A stretch of 64,000 nucleotides of DNA from Trichoplax sp. H2 (lineage: Eukaryota > Placozoa > Uniplacotomia > Trichoplacea): positions 768,229 through 832,228 of the forward strand of contig NOWV01000020.1 of the NCBI GenBank assembly GCA_003344405.1, read 5' to 3'. The notes under the pieces are model-generated. The model was given only the letters and a program-made list of their open reading frames with translations. It ran no database searches and had not been told where the DNA came from. A program made the translations under genes and the position numbers. Each line of letters opens with the position of its first letter. The stretch's first letter is position 1. Positions 13,701 to 26,936 of this stretch are shown here, piece after piece.

Positions 13701-14383
13701 TTGCTCAAAGGTGGCACAATGATCATGAAAATACGATAAATGAAGAGTTATTGTACGCCAATCCTTTGTTCTTACCGAGAAAGACTTCACATTACTGATT
13801 GTACTAAATCTAATGAGTTAGATTGGCAAATCTTCGGTATGAATTCGAAATATAAGTTTCTCCATAATGTATATATACAAAATTAAATGCAGTTTTAACA
13901 CGAAACTTATGAATAGTTGGGTAATACACAGCCGAATTCTGCTTTGTTGATATGAGCCATCTACGTTCTGAGAAATGTAACATTTCTAACTACTTTTGAA
14001 TGAACATACAAGAAAATATCTTAATTAATTAAGATTTTATATAAGTTAATGTAACTATAAGTACTTTAAAATAACGTAATAACTGAATAGCTGTTAGTAG
14101 ATCATAATGGTAATTTAATGTATTTTTTAAATTTTTGTAATTTTTTATATTATGATTTTTGTACAATGGATGACCTCAAGATCTTTTATATAATTCATAG
14201 AGCTTTCCTTCAATTCTACTTAGATTTCAAAGTGTAAGTCTACTTATCTTAGTAATTTCCTACTAACAATAGAAGAGAACAAAAAATCTAATAAATATCG
14301 GATATGCCAAACACGGAAAAGGGGATTTTCAATAGTTTTTATCGTTGCCAGTCTTATTGTCTGAGAAAGTTTTATTCAAATTG
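13605..14383. repeat. Allelic duplicate left of gap 1
   Basis: This segment is repeated almost identically at 14404-15043 across a 20-N gap. The right copy lacks about 125 bases (around 13815-13945 of this copy) and has a small indel near 14030. Near-identity ending exactly at an assembly gap suggests two haplotypes of one locus placed side by side, not a biological tandem duplication. Confidence 0.75.
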
Positions 14384-14403
14384 NNNNNNNNNNNNNNNNN
14401 NNN
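14384..14403. other. Assembly gap, 20 N
   Basis: Fixed-length run of N joining two copies of the same sequence. Confidence 0.99.
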
Positions 14404-15198
14404 ATAATGTTTACGAAAATACTATGATAATTTCCATATTGGATTAATGACGTTTCACTGTAAAATATTACGTTACGGCTGTAAATCAGTGAAGAATTTG
14501 CTCAAAGGTGGCACAATGATCATGAAAATACGATAAATGAAGAGTTATTGTAAGCCAATCCTTTGTTCTCACCGAGAAAGACTTCACATTACTGATTGTA
14601 CTAAATCTAATGAGTATGAGCCATCTACGTTCTGAGAAATGTAACATTTCTAAGTACTTTTGAATGAACATGCAAGAAAATATCTTAATTAAAATTTTAT
14701 ATAAGTTAATGTAACTATAAGTACTTTAAAATAACGTAATAACTGAATAGCTGTTAGTAGATCATAATGGTAATTTAATGTATTTTTTAAATTTCTGTAA
14801 TTTTTTATATTATGATTTTTGTACAATGGATGACCTCAACATCTTTTATTTAATTCATAGAGCTTTCCTTCAATTCTACTTAGATTTTAAAGTGTAAGTC
14901 TACTTATCTTAGTAATTTCCTACTAACAATAGAAGAGAACAAAAAATCTAATAAATATCGGATATGCCAAACACGGAAAAGGGGATTTTCAATAGTTTTT
15001 ATCGTTGCCAGTCTTATTGTCTGAGAAAGTTTTATTCAAATTGCCGATAATGCCATTTCTGGTTATAAAATTAGCCTGCTCTCATTCAGTATCAGTGCTA
15101 TAAATTTAGCTGTTTCCAGTCAGACAAACATACTTTGATATATCCAAACTTCCAGAATCAGCCCATTAAACAATTTCCTTACAATTTCTTTGTAGAAA

Positions 15199-18100
15199 AT
15201 GAAAACTACTGCGCTCCAAGCCATTTGTTTTGGCATCCTTCTTATCACTACTTTATGTGATGGCCTTCAAGATGATATAAAGGATTTAGGCTTGCGCTAC
15301 ATGTATCGATCGAATATCAAATCGACCAATATCGTGTGTCCGCGATATTGCGAGTGCTATCCGAAACAGCTAAAAATTTCTTGTACAGCATGGATTGATG
15401 ACATCATGAATATACCACGATGGACAAAGCATATGTATGACAAATATTAACATTAAAACTTCGATACTTTTCTGAAAACTGGTAAAAGTTGCTGATTTTT
15501 GTGCAGTTTAATAGTATCTCTCTACCAAACGCTATTAAATTTTTGTCCATGATAAAAATTAAAATTAAATTTTAAAGCATTGAAGACGTCAGAAATAGTA
15601 TACAGCACAATAGTAGCTTACAATCAATTAATAGTGCTTCAGGATATCTAATTTTATATAAATAAAAAATATGCTCTACCAAGTCTTCACCATATTGCAG
15701 CATTTTGCATAGGATCACGATAGACGAATGCCATCTGCAAGAGGTTGTATATTGTTTAATTATTTTTCCATCATCTGTTTAGTTTTAAATTTTGGTGTTG
15801 GGATGGTTAAGGAATGAGAAACTATTTACAAAACTCTTAAAACTTTACGAAATTATGGATTTCAACTCGAAACCTTATCTTTATAATATTCAATCATTTT
15901 CTAAAATGCACTGATATCGTGGCTTATACACTACTGTAAATAAATTAGAATTGATACTTAAAGTAATATTTTGACGATAATTCTTTTGCAAAATATGTTG
16001 AAGGTACATAAATCTCGTGAATTGTATTGGAGATATAGCCTATACATAAATTCAGCAAGAGTGCTGGAATTTTTTAGATTACTAATTTTTATATCTGCGA
16101 TAAAATCCGATCACGAATATTCCAAGTTGTAGAAAGTTAGAACTTTATTATATCTAATGCAAAGACTAGCTACACACAGCCCTACTCTAGCCGAATACAA
16201 CTACTGAAAGACTTCCAGAAAGAACTAGCTGATTAATCTAAAGTTGCTAGCTTATATACAGTGTGTATCAAAGTATTTTGTCACTTTGAAAAGCATCAAC
16301 CAGTGATCTTAATAATCAAATACTGATTAAATCATTCAATTATAGCTTTACTGTATTTTTAAAGAAAAACATTGCCCGAAAGTGACAAAATGTTATGATA
16401 CACACCGTACATTTCGTAGCAGTCATAGCCACAATCGGCATAGCAAGATTCTACCATAATTTACACATAGTCAAATTATTATTAGTAATAACATTTTATA
16501 GCGGACCATCATTAATCTGATATGGAAACAACTGCAGTATTTCCGTAGATACTATTCTTAGCAGTCAAAGTACGGTAAACTAACCTATCCTAATATATGA
16601 ATTACAGTTCGATTTATATCTCTAGCCTTAATAGTAACTCAACACCTTCCTATATATAGTCATGTACTGTAGCATAGAATCTACTATTACAGTTTATGGA
16701 GCGAACTACCAAATACATCTTAAGACAAAAACAGGAAGTTGCGCTTCCGTGCATCTTACTAAACTTAGCTAAAAAAAGTCTACAATCACAATACTAAGTT
16801 TCGTTACAACATCATAGGAGTAAAAAAACCGTACGATAATTTGAAACTGTTTACGATATTTTACTTCCTTTAATAAATTTTATAATAAGCAGTAGTCGGC
16901 TGATATACAATCATAAATTAAGAAATGCTGCTATATAATAATATTCTTAGAGAGAGTATGTATGCATTAGCTGGCGGAATCGATAGTTCCTTTGGAATTT
17001 ATCGAGTTCTGCCGTAGTTACAGAATTGTGTAATTTTATATTAGCGCAAATTTATTTTAGAATTGTTTGCATGTCTTTTTTATAATGCTGCCTAAAAATT
17101 ATGAGTATTATTTATAGCTACGTCAGTTGTGATAATATTGGTTACATATAGTTTATGCTAAATTATCCGAGCAATTACGTAAATAAAAAAATGGATATTA
17201 TGGATATTGGTATAGTGCATAGTTAGTGAGCATATTTTACATTACTGAGACTTTTATTTCAATGCTTCTTTTTCAAGTGCATAAAATTCGCTTGCAATAC
17301 TGTGTACTGTCTACCTTTTACTATTAGACTGGCTTCATATGCCAATACTATTATCTAATCTAAGTAAGATAGATAGACCTTAAAGGTTTAAAGGTCAACA
17401 CGACTATATTAATCGGATTGAGGAGATTCAGGGAAGATCTTCTTACTTAGATTATTTGTATCCCTGAAAGCGAAGCTCCAGTTCTATTCATTCGTATATT
17501 TAAAAACTTTATAGCTATTTAACATTTGTAACACTTTCATTGTACTAAATTTAGACTACTAGAGATGTTATTCACCAATATTTTCTGAATTTATACATAA
17601 ACTGTTTACAGAGCTGAGTTTTGCTCACAATAAGTTTTTGATTTTTTTATTGTCTTAAATATGCTAGAGTTTATCCTATGAAAAATTAATGTAATACTTA
17701 GTATAACATGAAGACGTATTGCTTACAGCTTCATTCATTTTCTGTATTGTCTATTTGTATCCTAAATTGTTCTATCGTTCATATTTCATCAGCCAATTTG
17801 AATCCCAGCAGTTGACTTTCGACTATCAATTTTTTATGAAACTGCATCAGCTCTTCCAGAGATCTAGTCCAGATGATAAATTGACTGGTATTTTAATGAA
17901 AATTCAAGATATGACAACTCACAAGAAAAACAAGCAATCTAGAGCTATGCCAAGTCTTTACAAAGATACAACCTCATTGAAAGATATCATTAAAAGTAAG
18001 AATGACTCGTATATATATTCTACAACAGCACTAAACTGGTCATATAAGATCAGAAAGATACCTTTTTTGGTTATAAGAATTTAAGATATTGTTTAGAATC

Positions 18101-21100
18101 CCTTATTTAAACTGGAAAGCTCCTTCCATTTGCAATAATCTTGTAATATAACTGCAATTAGATTTATTGAAATTCATATTAAGTTTGTTTAACCATACCC
18201 ATAAAGAACTTAATTCTCTTTTCTCTGTCATAATTAATGTAGGAAGCCTACGCCTGTCCAATGACAATAATTGGTCCGTTAAACTTTCAGGTTAATCTGG
18301 CATAATGGTATTTTAGCCCGTTATTAAGACTATCATTCTACCAAACTACACTGTCATTATACCCACTTCTCTTTAAAGGATATTGTACGATTTAAAACTA
18401 TTACTTATCGTGACTGTGTGATACATACTTATTTCCTATTTATATATCTTAATTCCAATCCTGTTATCAAAGCTTACATTATTCGTTGATATTGTAGAAT
18501 TATATTTAGTAGAGTATACTACAAATATGATATATTCTCTATAAGCTCTTGAGATCCTTAATAACGGAGATAATCGCTGTATAGCAGATGGCATAGGTTG
18601 TTTCACTAGTTAATAAAATGACAGGGTTAGCTATAAAACTATTTAATGTGAAACTTTTAAAATGACTTTATAAGCTTTACAGTATCGATTAGTCAGATAA
18701 TATGTGATTAGGGATTCGCTAATATTAACTAACAATATCCTTATCTCGATAAAAGGTATAGGACTTTGTAGGACATATTTTCGAATTTTAACCTAAAATT
18801 AGGAGTTTATGAAGCAACATGTATTGGCGCTATAAACACCGTCATATTCTATCAATACCTAAACAATATGAATTATTGCCGTAATAAATCTTAGTAAATA
18901 CCATATTTAATTTTTACGATAAAAGAAATCAATTGAAACATTGACCCATAGCGAATGGATTATGGGAAATGTTAGAGGCAACAATGATCAGATAAACCCT
19001 ATCAAAATTTTGTGGCTTGTAGAATGCGTATGATATAGCGAAAAGAAATTTAGAAAAAACTACTAGATGTAATATTGACTAGATGCGAAACGTTCCATTT
19101 CAAAATAATACTAACTACTAAAGAATTGATAGTATTGAATGATATTAAAATCAATTCTTATCTACTTTTGAAGTTATTCTATAAGGAAAGGTGAATAAGT
19201 TCAGATAGTTAACATTAGCGAAGGAAGATGCCTTTATTTAACTACAGCTTCTTTAATGGATAATTTACATTTTACAGGAAAGATTATTATTCTAAAAATT
19301 CTCAAACTCTTTTGCCATGATCTTTTCTTATTTGTGGTCAATGTCAATTATTATTATCAAAAGATATAGCCTACATCCGTAGTGAGATTAGCAGAATCTA
19401 TTCGCACTCTTAATTAAGCACTATTTGAAATTCTAGCGAAGTAGCTTCCTGATCACATGGACTCTTTAGTTTGCTTTAGATAATAAGAATAAAATACAAA
19501 AAGGAATCAGACTTTCCGATCGCATTGTAATATATAATACTTTCCTTTGACTGAATATGCTAGGTGGAAAGGATAAGAGTTCCGGTTATATTGTCATCGA
19601 TAGTAAAAATCATACCTTTGGTGTCTGCTCTGAAAATTGGGCAATGTCTAACGATGACGTAATATGTCGCCAAATGGGATTTGATGGAGCAGCCCGTCAA
19701 TTAGGTACCTCATTATTTAAATGAATGATTTTCTTACCATCTTTGTTAATTTAAAATTTATCATTTTTTATCGCTAATATTGTATACAGAATTCAGATCT
19801 GTTGAATGCTTTGCTGAATACCGTAGCTATTACTATCTACGCGATCTACAAGTCAGTGATTATTATAGATTTATTTCGCTGATAATTAAGATCAAAACTT
19901 TTACCAAAAATATTGCAGGCAATGAGCGCCCTGCTAACAAAATGAAACTGAACGGCTGGACAATGAGAATGCATTGCTATGGCTACGAATCGAGACTACA
20001 ACTTTGCCAGGTGTCCAAGTCGAACTTATTTATGAACAGTATCCCATGTCCAGATAATTCCTATGTGTTTGTGCAATGTCAAAAGCCTTGTGCTACATCA
20101 GGTATAGAGATGAAAGCAATAAAATATTGAAATACTGAATGTTAGAGGCTATTCTTTTGATATAATACGAAAGCGAATGCTAATAATCAACACATACATG
20201 CATATAGCGTAAAATTAGGCTTATTTAATCATAAGACATCGACTACTGACAAACTTACAATTACACAGTTACTTTTCTCCAATGTGAGCGTAAAACATTT
20301 AGATAAAAGTTATCAATGATTTAGTTTTGCGTAACATTCAATGCATAATGACCCCAATATATTTAGGAATTATTAACTTGTGATATAGATTTTTTGATTG
20401 TAATCGGAGATTAGCATTTAAGTAGGGCCAGCGACTCATTTTATGTCGTACACGTAGATTAATTATTATTCATACGAGCAGTCCATTTGAGAAATACTAC
20501 CGTATATCTATCCTTTCGGAAGAGTATAAAAATATTCTAATCATAGCAATTTAACATTACAGAATTATTAGCGATCATAAATTATTTGCTAACATTGCTA
20601 ATAAATTATCAATTAGACCCTTATGGTAGTCCTACAATTTGTTCAACATTCGAATGCGGCTTATGCAATTGGAAAAGTACCATCCTTCATGGAAATATTG
20701 GTTGGAATTGGTTTCCAAAACAAGAATCTCATCGATATAGATATAGTCCATTATCGGCTAATTCATTAGGTTAGCCATGACAGAGCCATTCTGTTAAAAG
20801 TATATTCGCACTATAGCTATCGAATAATAATTATTTTACTCACGTTTATTCAAACCAAACAAAGTATCAGTGTTTATTGGTATAAGTATTAGCGCTGAAA
20901 TTCAACAAATCCTGTTTTAAAGTTAAATTGAAAAGTTTTTTCATATTTTTTCATTACATTAATGAATTAAACACCTAACTTTCCTATATATTATTCCCTT
21001 ATTTTACTTTCTATTCACTCCTATATAGTGGCTCCCCCTTTTGCTTATGTCGTTAGGCCTCCAGAATATGACCAGCAAATGATTGCAAAATTGGAAAGCC

Positions 21101-23617
21101 CCTTACTTAATTTAATATCGAAGCCATTGCAGGTAAGATCAGAATTTTTATTTATATTCAATGAAAATGAATTGTCTTTGAAAAGAAGAATATCAGTTGG
21201 AGTTAAAATTTATAGGTGCAACTGATTGATAAAATTTAATACGGCATTGTGACGGAGTATAGACTCCATCAATTAATTGTGGCATTAGCCTAGGTAATTA
21301 GTAATTAAGATTTTATTAATTGTTAATAACATTTATTTATTAGCTATGGGATAATTATAACATTATTAGTAGTCTAATTACACTTGCTGTAGACTCTGTG
21401 CAGAGCAATGTGTTTACAGAGGTAATAAGTAATGTTCACACCATAGTAATCTCTGTTACTTTGTGCTGAGCCTTTGGTTGTTGTTAATTGGCTCTTAATT
21501 AGTTCATAACTCATTAGTGTTGTTTACGCCGTTTGCCATACTAAACCATATAGGCAAACGGCTATACAAAAGCTGTATGTTTTAGAGTTGTTTACCTAAG
21601 CTGTGCACCGAGTGCAACCGAGCTAGGGTATATAAAGCCCAGTTCTCTCACTAGTTTTTCAGTTGTCGGTTGACCGTGGGGTCAGAGTAGTCTTGGATGG
21701 CAAGACTACCTTCGCTCAATAAAACTATTTCAAAAACCTAAGACTAGTCTACCCTTAGCCCATTGGGGGCATACTTGGCTGTTGTAGCCCTAGTATTCAT
21801 ACATCTTCAAAGGCCCAGGTCTCCCTGTCGTGGGCTGACTACGACAAGCATATATTTCGAGGAGAAAATAATAATTAATATCTGACGAGAAGTCAAATAC
21901 TGAGCGTTAGACATCCTGAACCTGGCTCTAGTTGTATATTCTAACTCTAATTAGAGAGCAAGTTAGATTAAAGATTTATAATGATAATTTTAGATGATAT
22001 AAATCGATTACCACATATGCAAATAGCACATTTGTTATTCCTATGAATTTAGTAAACCCCAATCCAATCAAGTCACTATTGTACGTGACAAAAAACTAAT
22101 AATATCCACTTCTGCTTAGCCTAACATTGCTATTTTAAACAAATACTACGGCAAAGTGCGATAACTGAATAATTTTACTAAAATTAACTACATATAGCAA
22201 TCGACAGTAGGCTTTATAGCCGAGATTTCATTAATAGTTCACGCAATAACAGCATATTATTTGTTTTCAGTATAATTCTGGAAGATTTGTTTTCATCTCA
22301 TAGTGAACTTCATGCGCGGAAAGTATACTGTTGTTATATATTTTATCGATCAATATTACTTCATATTGCCACCTTATAACGCTGCATGCATTTTTCAATT
22401 GTATTATTGCATTTACATATTATAACAGTATCCTAGCTTAGCTCAGTTTGCCTGATCGAAGTTGAGAAAATACTGCAGATATATCAAATTCTATTCTAAA
22501 ATTCTTGAAGAGTTATCATAATACTTTACCTTAAGATAGAAAATCTAATCACATTTTATTATGAAACGGAATGCAAATTGCTAGTCCATAATTTTCGTAG
22601 AATTATAAAAATTATATCTAAGATATCGATTGAAGACTGATAATAGAATTTAATTTATTAAATTTATCATTTCTACATCGCATACGATGATATGACTAGA
22701 GTTAATGACCGGCTAAATACATTCTCTGTACGCTTGATTTTAGATTATGATACACTATGAAGTGGAAGGAAATGACCTTAGTCACTACCAAATTCATGCT
22801 GTGGATGAACATGAACATCTTATCAATTTTACCACGGTTAACTTGCATGCCGTTTCGAAAAATCAGCTCACTAAGAAAAGCGTAATTTATCCTCATCATT
22901 CAGGAAAAGTAAAGGTGTGGCTAATTATAATTATAATAAAATTAGTAAAAGCGAAAGAAATTCAATTGAATTTTTTTATGCTCTTTATTTGCTGCAGATC
23001 GCTTTTATTGTAATTTCACTTGCAGTACATAAAAGTCATCAATCTAGTGCCTTCATATTGCACGACTTCATCGTCAGCGGAGCAGAATTAAGTATATATA
23101 TATATACTAAGAAATTAGCTAAAAGTGATTTATAGCCATATAATTGTAAGTCGATCAAATAGTAATGTACTGAGGGAGTAAAAATTCGGAATTAGGGTTA
23201 GATACATATTTTAAAGCATTTTAGGTGTTTAAACATTCAGATCCATACAAATCTCTACTGTGCAAAGTATGGTAGTATTTACAAGTATAATATGACTAAT
23301 TCTAAAACAAAATAATAGAAAAATTTGTTTATTTGTTTGCAAGGAAAGGTTTCTTTGTAAAATTAGTAAAGCATTGCCTTTATGCTTGACTTTATAAGAG
23401 GTAAATTATGAGCAAATCTGTAATTACTTACTCTATCATTGCAGATAGAAACCGCTCTTTTATGATCGGCATTGGATTTGTTGGTTTCGCTATTATATTT
23501 GGAATAATTGGAGGAGTTTTCTACTGCATTGTATCAGCCAGGCGTGAAGCTGCTAAAGCAGCCTCAGAAGATCAGGAAAAATCCAAAGAAAGTTCAAGCG
23601 GAAAATCCCCAGGTTAA
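15199..23617 (+). CDS. Gene A: SRCR-MAM receptor with LRR caps, short form
   Basis: A type I membrane protein of about 483 residues. Exons: 15199-15434, 17793-17995, 19564-19704, 19919-20101, 20617-20769, 21029-21132, 22744-22908, 22998-23091, 23445-23617. All junction phases agree and match paralogues (the 104-base exon recurs in C and D). Order: signal peptide 1-22; LRRNT about 47-78 (C-x3-C-x-C-x8-C); a cysteine-free LRRCT relic 79-146; SRCR 147-254 with six cysteines and VICRQMG; MAM 255-426 (CNW in place of the usual CGW, ending ILHDFIVSG); TM 432-456; a charged 27-residue tail. Exon 4 could instead start at 19790 and remain open; 19919 gives the length seen in paralogues. Exon 7 could end at 22914. 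Likely an adhesion or recognition receptor (inference). A solo LTR lies in intron 6 and a MITE in intron 1. Confidence 0.8.
15435..17792 (+). other. Intron 1 of gene A
   Basis: The donor is GTATGA and the acceptor CATCAG, a phase-2 intron like intron 1 of genes B and D. It holds the MITE at 16259-16407. No leucine-rich-repeat exon was recognised inside it. Confidence 0.6.
16259..16407. mobile_element. MITE, mariner-like, 149 bp
   Basis: Terminal inverted repeats of 29 bases (16259-16287 and 16379-16407) agree at 25 of 29 positions. The left end reads CAGTGTGTATC and the right end is its near complement. TA lies immediately outside each end (16257-16258 and 16408-16409), the target duplication typical of Tc1/mariner. 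The 91-base interior has no coding capacity, so it is non-autonomous. It sits in intron 1 of gene A. Confidence 0.85.
17793..17995 (+). CDS. Gene A exon 2: LRRCT relic without cysteines
   Basis: The exon enters in phase 2 and leaves in phase 1 (GTAAGA donor), exactly like the LRRCT exons of B (30128-30300) and D (62043-62227). Its start QFESQQLTFDYQFF aligns with B's LFEQRIPCDCKYLF, so the diagnostic C-D-C has become F-D-Y. The rest is Ser/Thr/Lys-rich and contains no cysteine. Known LRRCT caps are held by two disulfides; here none can form, so the segment is probably a linker or misfolded relic (inference). The open frame around it is longer, 17719-18084. Confidence 0.65.
21248..21846 (+). 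mobile_element. Solo LTR, 599 bp, in intron 6 of gene A
   Basis: It starts TGTGACGG and ends TACGACA, flanked by GGCAT (21243-21247) and AGCAT (21847-21851), a 5-bp duplication with one difference. It holds a clear TATA box (TATATAAAG, 21629-21637) and an AATAAA signal (21718-21723) 89 bases on, the U3-R-U5 order of an LTR. It is more GC-rich than its surroundings. It is sense to gene A, so its poly(A) signal could cause premature termination. Confidence 0.85.
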
Positions 23618-25626
23618 ATTAAAATTGAATAACAGATATTTTATGGGCTAAATTACAGAATTATAATTGCTATATATGTAATTTTAGATGTGGAACTAAT
23701 GGAAATGATATCGTCGAGAAGCAGAGACGTATCAACTGTGTAATACTGTTCAATAGGAGTGCTATCGACTGAAGCTTACTATGATAATAGATATATAATC
23801 AATAAAAATAAGGCAGCAAATAATTTAAATACAATGCTTGATATCAAGATAAGCCTAAAATGGTTATTAATTTGAAATACAATATAAATCCTGAACTATA
23901 ATGGAACTTCAATACAATATATATAACTATAGATCTTTAGTAAGTTTGCAAAATTTCCGATTTTGACATGGACAGTAACACCTATTGCCTTTGTTAATTA
24001 AAGAAATTGTGAATGTAATGTATATTAAATTTCATTATTATTAATACATAGTGCTTCAAGTATAATCAAATGCAATGCCGTTACAAACTAAAACTTCTTT
24101 GTGCAAATTTAGGATTTATTAGCATTTTCGATTATGCTTAATATGCTAGTATTAGCTACGGCCTACTTAAATCTCTATTAAAGAAGTATTAGTCAATTTT
24201 ACGAGTAGCAGTAAAGTACAGGAGGCAATTAAGAATGCCTGATGAGGACCAAACTATCTACTAGTTGGAATGAAGTAAATAAATGGCTCCAAATTTATGT
24301 CTTATTAATTAAAAAATATGGAGTTAATAAAGTATGGAAATATTAGCAGACATTAATGAAGGTAGTTTAATGTTTGTAAAATTAAGAGACCTGCTGCCAT
24401 ACAAACAATTTCATATAACTAAATACATAAGAAAAGCGTTGCACATGTATAAGGAAGGAAATCTCATGAATTTAGTAATTCTAACTAGAGCTGATACGAT
24501 AGTGACTATGAAGTAGCCTTTTTAAATGAAGTACTGAAGCTGTTTTAAATTAATTCAAAGCTCAAAAATCTTTCTATATGCAACGTATAAGGCATGCATG
24601 TATGAATATATTAGAATTATCACTGGCACAATCTTATCAGATTGGAGCATAGCAATTCAGTAAATTCTCGTAAATGGCATACGAAACATACTTTAATACA
24701 TCCTTTGTTATAATTATTTATTGGTTTTTCGTCAGAAATATCATAACTTTAATTAATTTTTTTTGAGTATGATAGCGTTTAAAGCTGCTTTATGTAACAC
24801 TATGAGATGAATATCCGGCATAATCTCCAATATATGAATATAAATATTAATAAATATCAGTGAGAAATTTATCTTTATAGAGATAAATGAGTAATCGTGG
24901 CTATTAGCTTTTATGTGTAGCTGAGTGAGAATAGCATTCGCTCTGGATATCATGTAATACAATGCCGCTATACTCCACAATTTTAAGGGTAGCTTAGATT
25001 TTCTGATTATTTATCTTTGAAATAGTTTTCATTTACTGTACATAATAAATGCTATTAACAATATCGAGATTAACTCCCTTATAGCATTCTGTGCTATTCA
25101 AGAAGTATTATTTACAAGTTGCAAATTGCGAGTTGAAGATAGAATGGAAAATTTTATGCATGACTACACATTTTGGGTAAGTAATTTGATACACCGCTGA
25201 TGATAATATCTAACGATTATAATTACGTTATATTCCTAAGGTAAAAGTAGTATAGCATTGTAATGCAAAGCATGCTAATTACTAACACGTGTCTACTACA
25301 ATATCCGGTATCTCTATGCCAAGGTTTGCGACAGTAGATGAGATTTACCTGCAATCAATCAACACTTAGCAGTCTCCTGGCTGCACGACGGGCCTAAATA
25401 CGAAACATATAGTATTTAACTACGCGTATTTTCTATCTAGAGATACCGAACCGTGTAAGAGATTAATATTTACCTAATGTATACGCGTCTTGCAATCTTG
25501 CAAGGTAGTGATTTATACAACGGTATGCATAGGATTAAATCCTTGCAATGCATTTCTAGATACGAGCTAGTTAAAGACTTAATTTTAGCAAATAACTTTA
25601 ATTAAAACGTTACCATTAGCTTTCGT
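23618..25626. other. Intergenic region A-B, left part
   Basis: It holds the presumed 3' UTR of gene A and no other recognised gene. A 60-codon ATG frame at 24334-24516 is noted under findings. From about 24500 to 24880 the sequence is repeated at 27425-27820 beyond gap 2. Confidence 0.45.
23801..23806 (+). terminator. Candidate poly(A) signal of gene A
   Basis: AATAAA 184 bases after the stop codon. In DNA this AT-rich such a hexamer is common, so it is only a candidate. Confidence 0.3.
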
Positions 25627-25631
25627 GATGC

Positions 25632-26219
25632 TGTCACGGTACGCCGTTACTAATTAAGTAACTGTAAATTAATGAATGCTTATGAATAGATAAGATAAGA
25701 TTATGTGCTATGTTTTAATGGGCTTGTAGCTGATAATAGGATGGTAGAAATGAGATAAGAATAGAAGTTGTTAGCAGTTAATTTACTGTAGGTTTATAAG
25801 TTGTGTTAATCTCTAAAAATTGAGCTGTATATGGACGAAGGTTAAGCGTCTTAACACCTGATAGCTTGTAGCTATCTAAGTCTGAGAATATCGACATGTA
25901 TATTTAGTAATGGTATTATACTAATTAATGTAACTTGCAAAGCATGAATTCTCACTCGTTAATATTGGAATTCACTGTAGAAACCTATTTAAGCGCGTGT
26001 GTTTGTAGAATAAAAAAAGTAATTGCTCATGAAACGGCAAGACTCATATCGTGATGAATAGTGTAATAATTAGTCAGTTGTCTGTGGAGATCAGCCGAGA
26101 AATCGAGTTCTCAAATACTTTTCTCATAGAAACTGAAAGTACTGGGAGAAATAGCCCAAGTTTTAAGTAACTACACTAGAGTTCTTTACTTTCCTTTGCC
26201 ACAAGTGAGGGTTGTGACA
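25632..26219 (+). mobile_element. Solo LTR, 588 bp, plus orientation
   Basis: It begins TGTCACGGTACG and ends GGTTGTGACA, with a perfect 5-bp duplication GATGC at 25627-25631 and 26220-26224. TATTTAAG near 25987 and AATAAA near 26010 give the LTR promoter and poly(A) order. It is the same family as 5543-5967, in the opposite orientation. Confidence 0.87.
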
Positions 26220-26754
26220 GATGCTCAAGTTTAACTTACGCTGATGCATCCTATATGTTTATAGATTTCGTTCAGCTACTGCATCACAGAATCAAACTTT
26301 AACGTTTTATTTACAAGCGTACTATCCAAAAATAACACGGAGACACAATCACTCTCCATTCAAATAGGGTCTGCATTGATAAATAGATGGATACCTGCGA
26401 TCGCGCCAGTTATTTATCCATCCAGTCAATTTTATGTAAGATAGTCAACAGCATTTTTCATCGTCCACTATTTTTAAACGAGTGAAGACTAAAAAAGAGA
26501 ATGCATAAATTTTATGTATTAGTAAATAAAGCAACCTGAATCAAATTATTCTTATTATTTGAATAACTAGGTTATAATTAAAGCTCTTTCACTATCAACA
26601 TCACTTTCATCAAGTACGCATCACAATTGACACAGTCAGAAATCTTAATGCCAAAGCCAATGGTCTTAAGTCAAATGATATTTATTCGAAATTCGACATA
26701 GCTTTTTTACCGTAATTTTTCGATATGAAGTTCTGACGTGATTTCAGCATACAG

Positions 26755-26936
26755 AATCTGGCGGTGGCAGCGGCCCTCCTTACACCCTAACACCAGCAAT
26801 TGGTGGTTCTATCGGTGATGTGGTCGCTCTTATCTTTATACTGCTTCCTGCTTATTACTACTTGAAACGATCTAAGAAAATTCGTGTTGTAGTGGGAGGA
26901 CTAGTAATCAGTAAAATGAATTTAATTTCACTATAA
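26755..26936 (+). pseudogene. Orphan transmembrane exon of the receptor family
   Basis: After an acceptor (TTTCAGCATACAG) a frame entered in phase 1 encodes a Gly/Ser/Pro-rich stalk (SGGGSGPPYTLTP), a hydrophobic helix (VVALIFILLPAYYYL) and a basic cluster (KRSKK), ending at a TAA at 26934. A GTAAAA donor at 26911 is an alternative end. Stalk, helix and basic stop-transfer match the final exons of genes A-C in layout. No ectodomain exons precede it within its segment. It may be the remnant of a lost paralogue or an alternative last exon of gene A; without transcript data I call it a probable relic. Confidence 0.45.

Noticed and set aside
16127-16258. LTR-like block with AATAAA and TATATAAG complements before the MITE
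   Set aside because: The hexamers alone are common in AT-rich DNA and no termini or target duplication could be found.
15435-17718. Leucine-rich-repeat exons in intron 1 of gene A
   Set aside because: No LxxLxLxxN series with phase 2-2 splice sites was recognised.
19790-20101. Longer form of gene A exon 4
   Set aside because: The frame is open, but the extra 43 residues are not SRCR-like and make the exon much longer than its paralogues; 19919 gives the family length.
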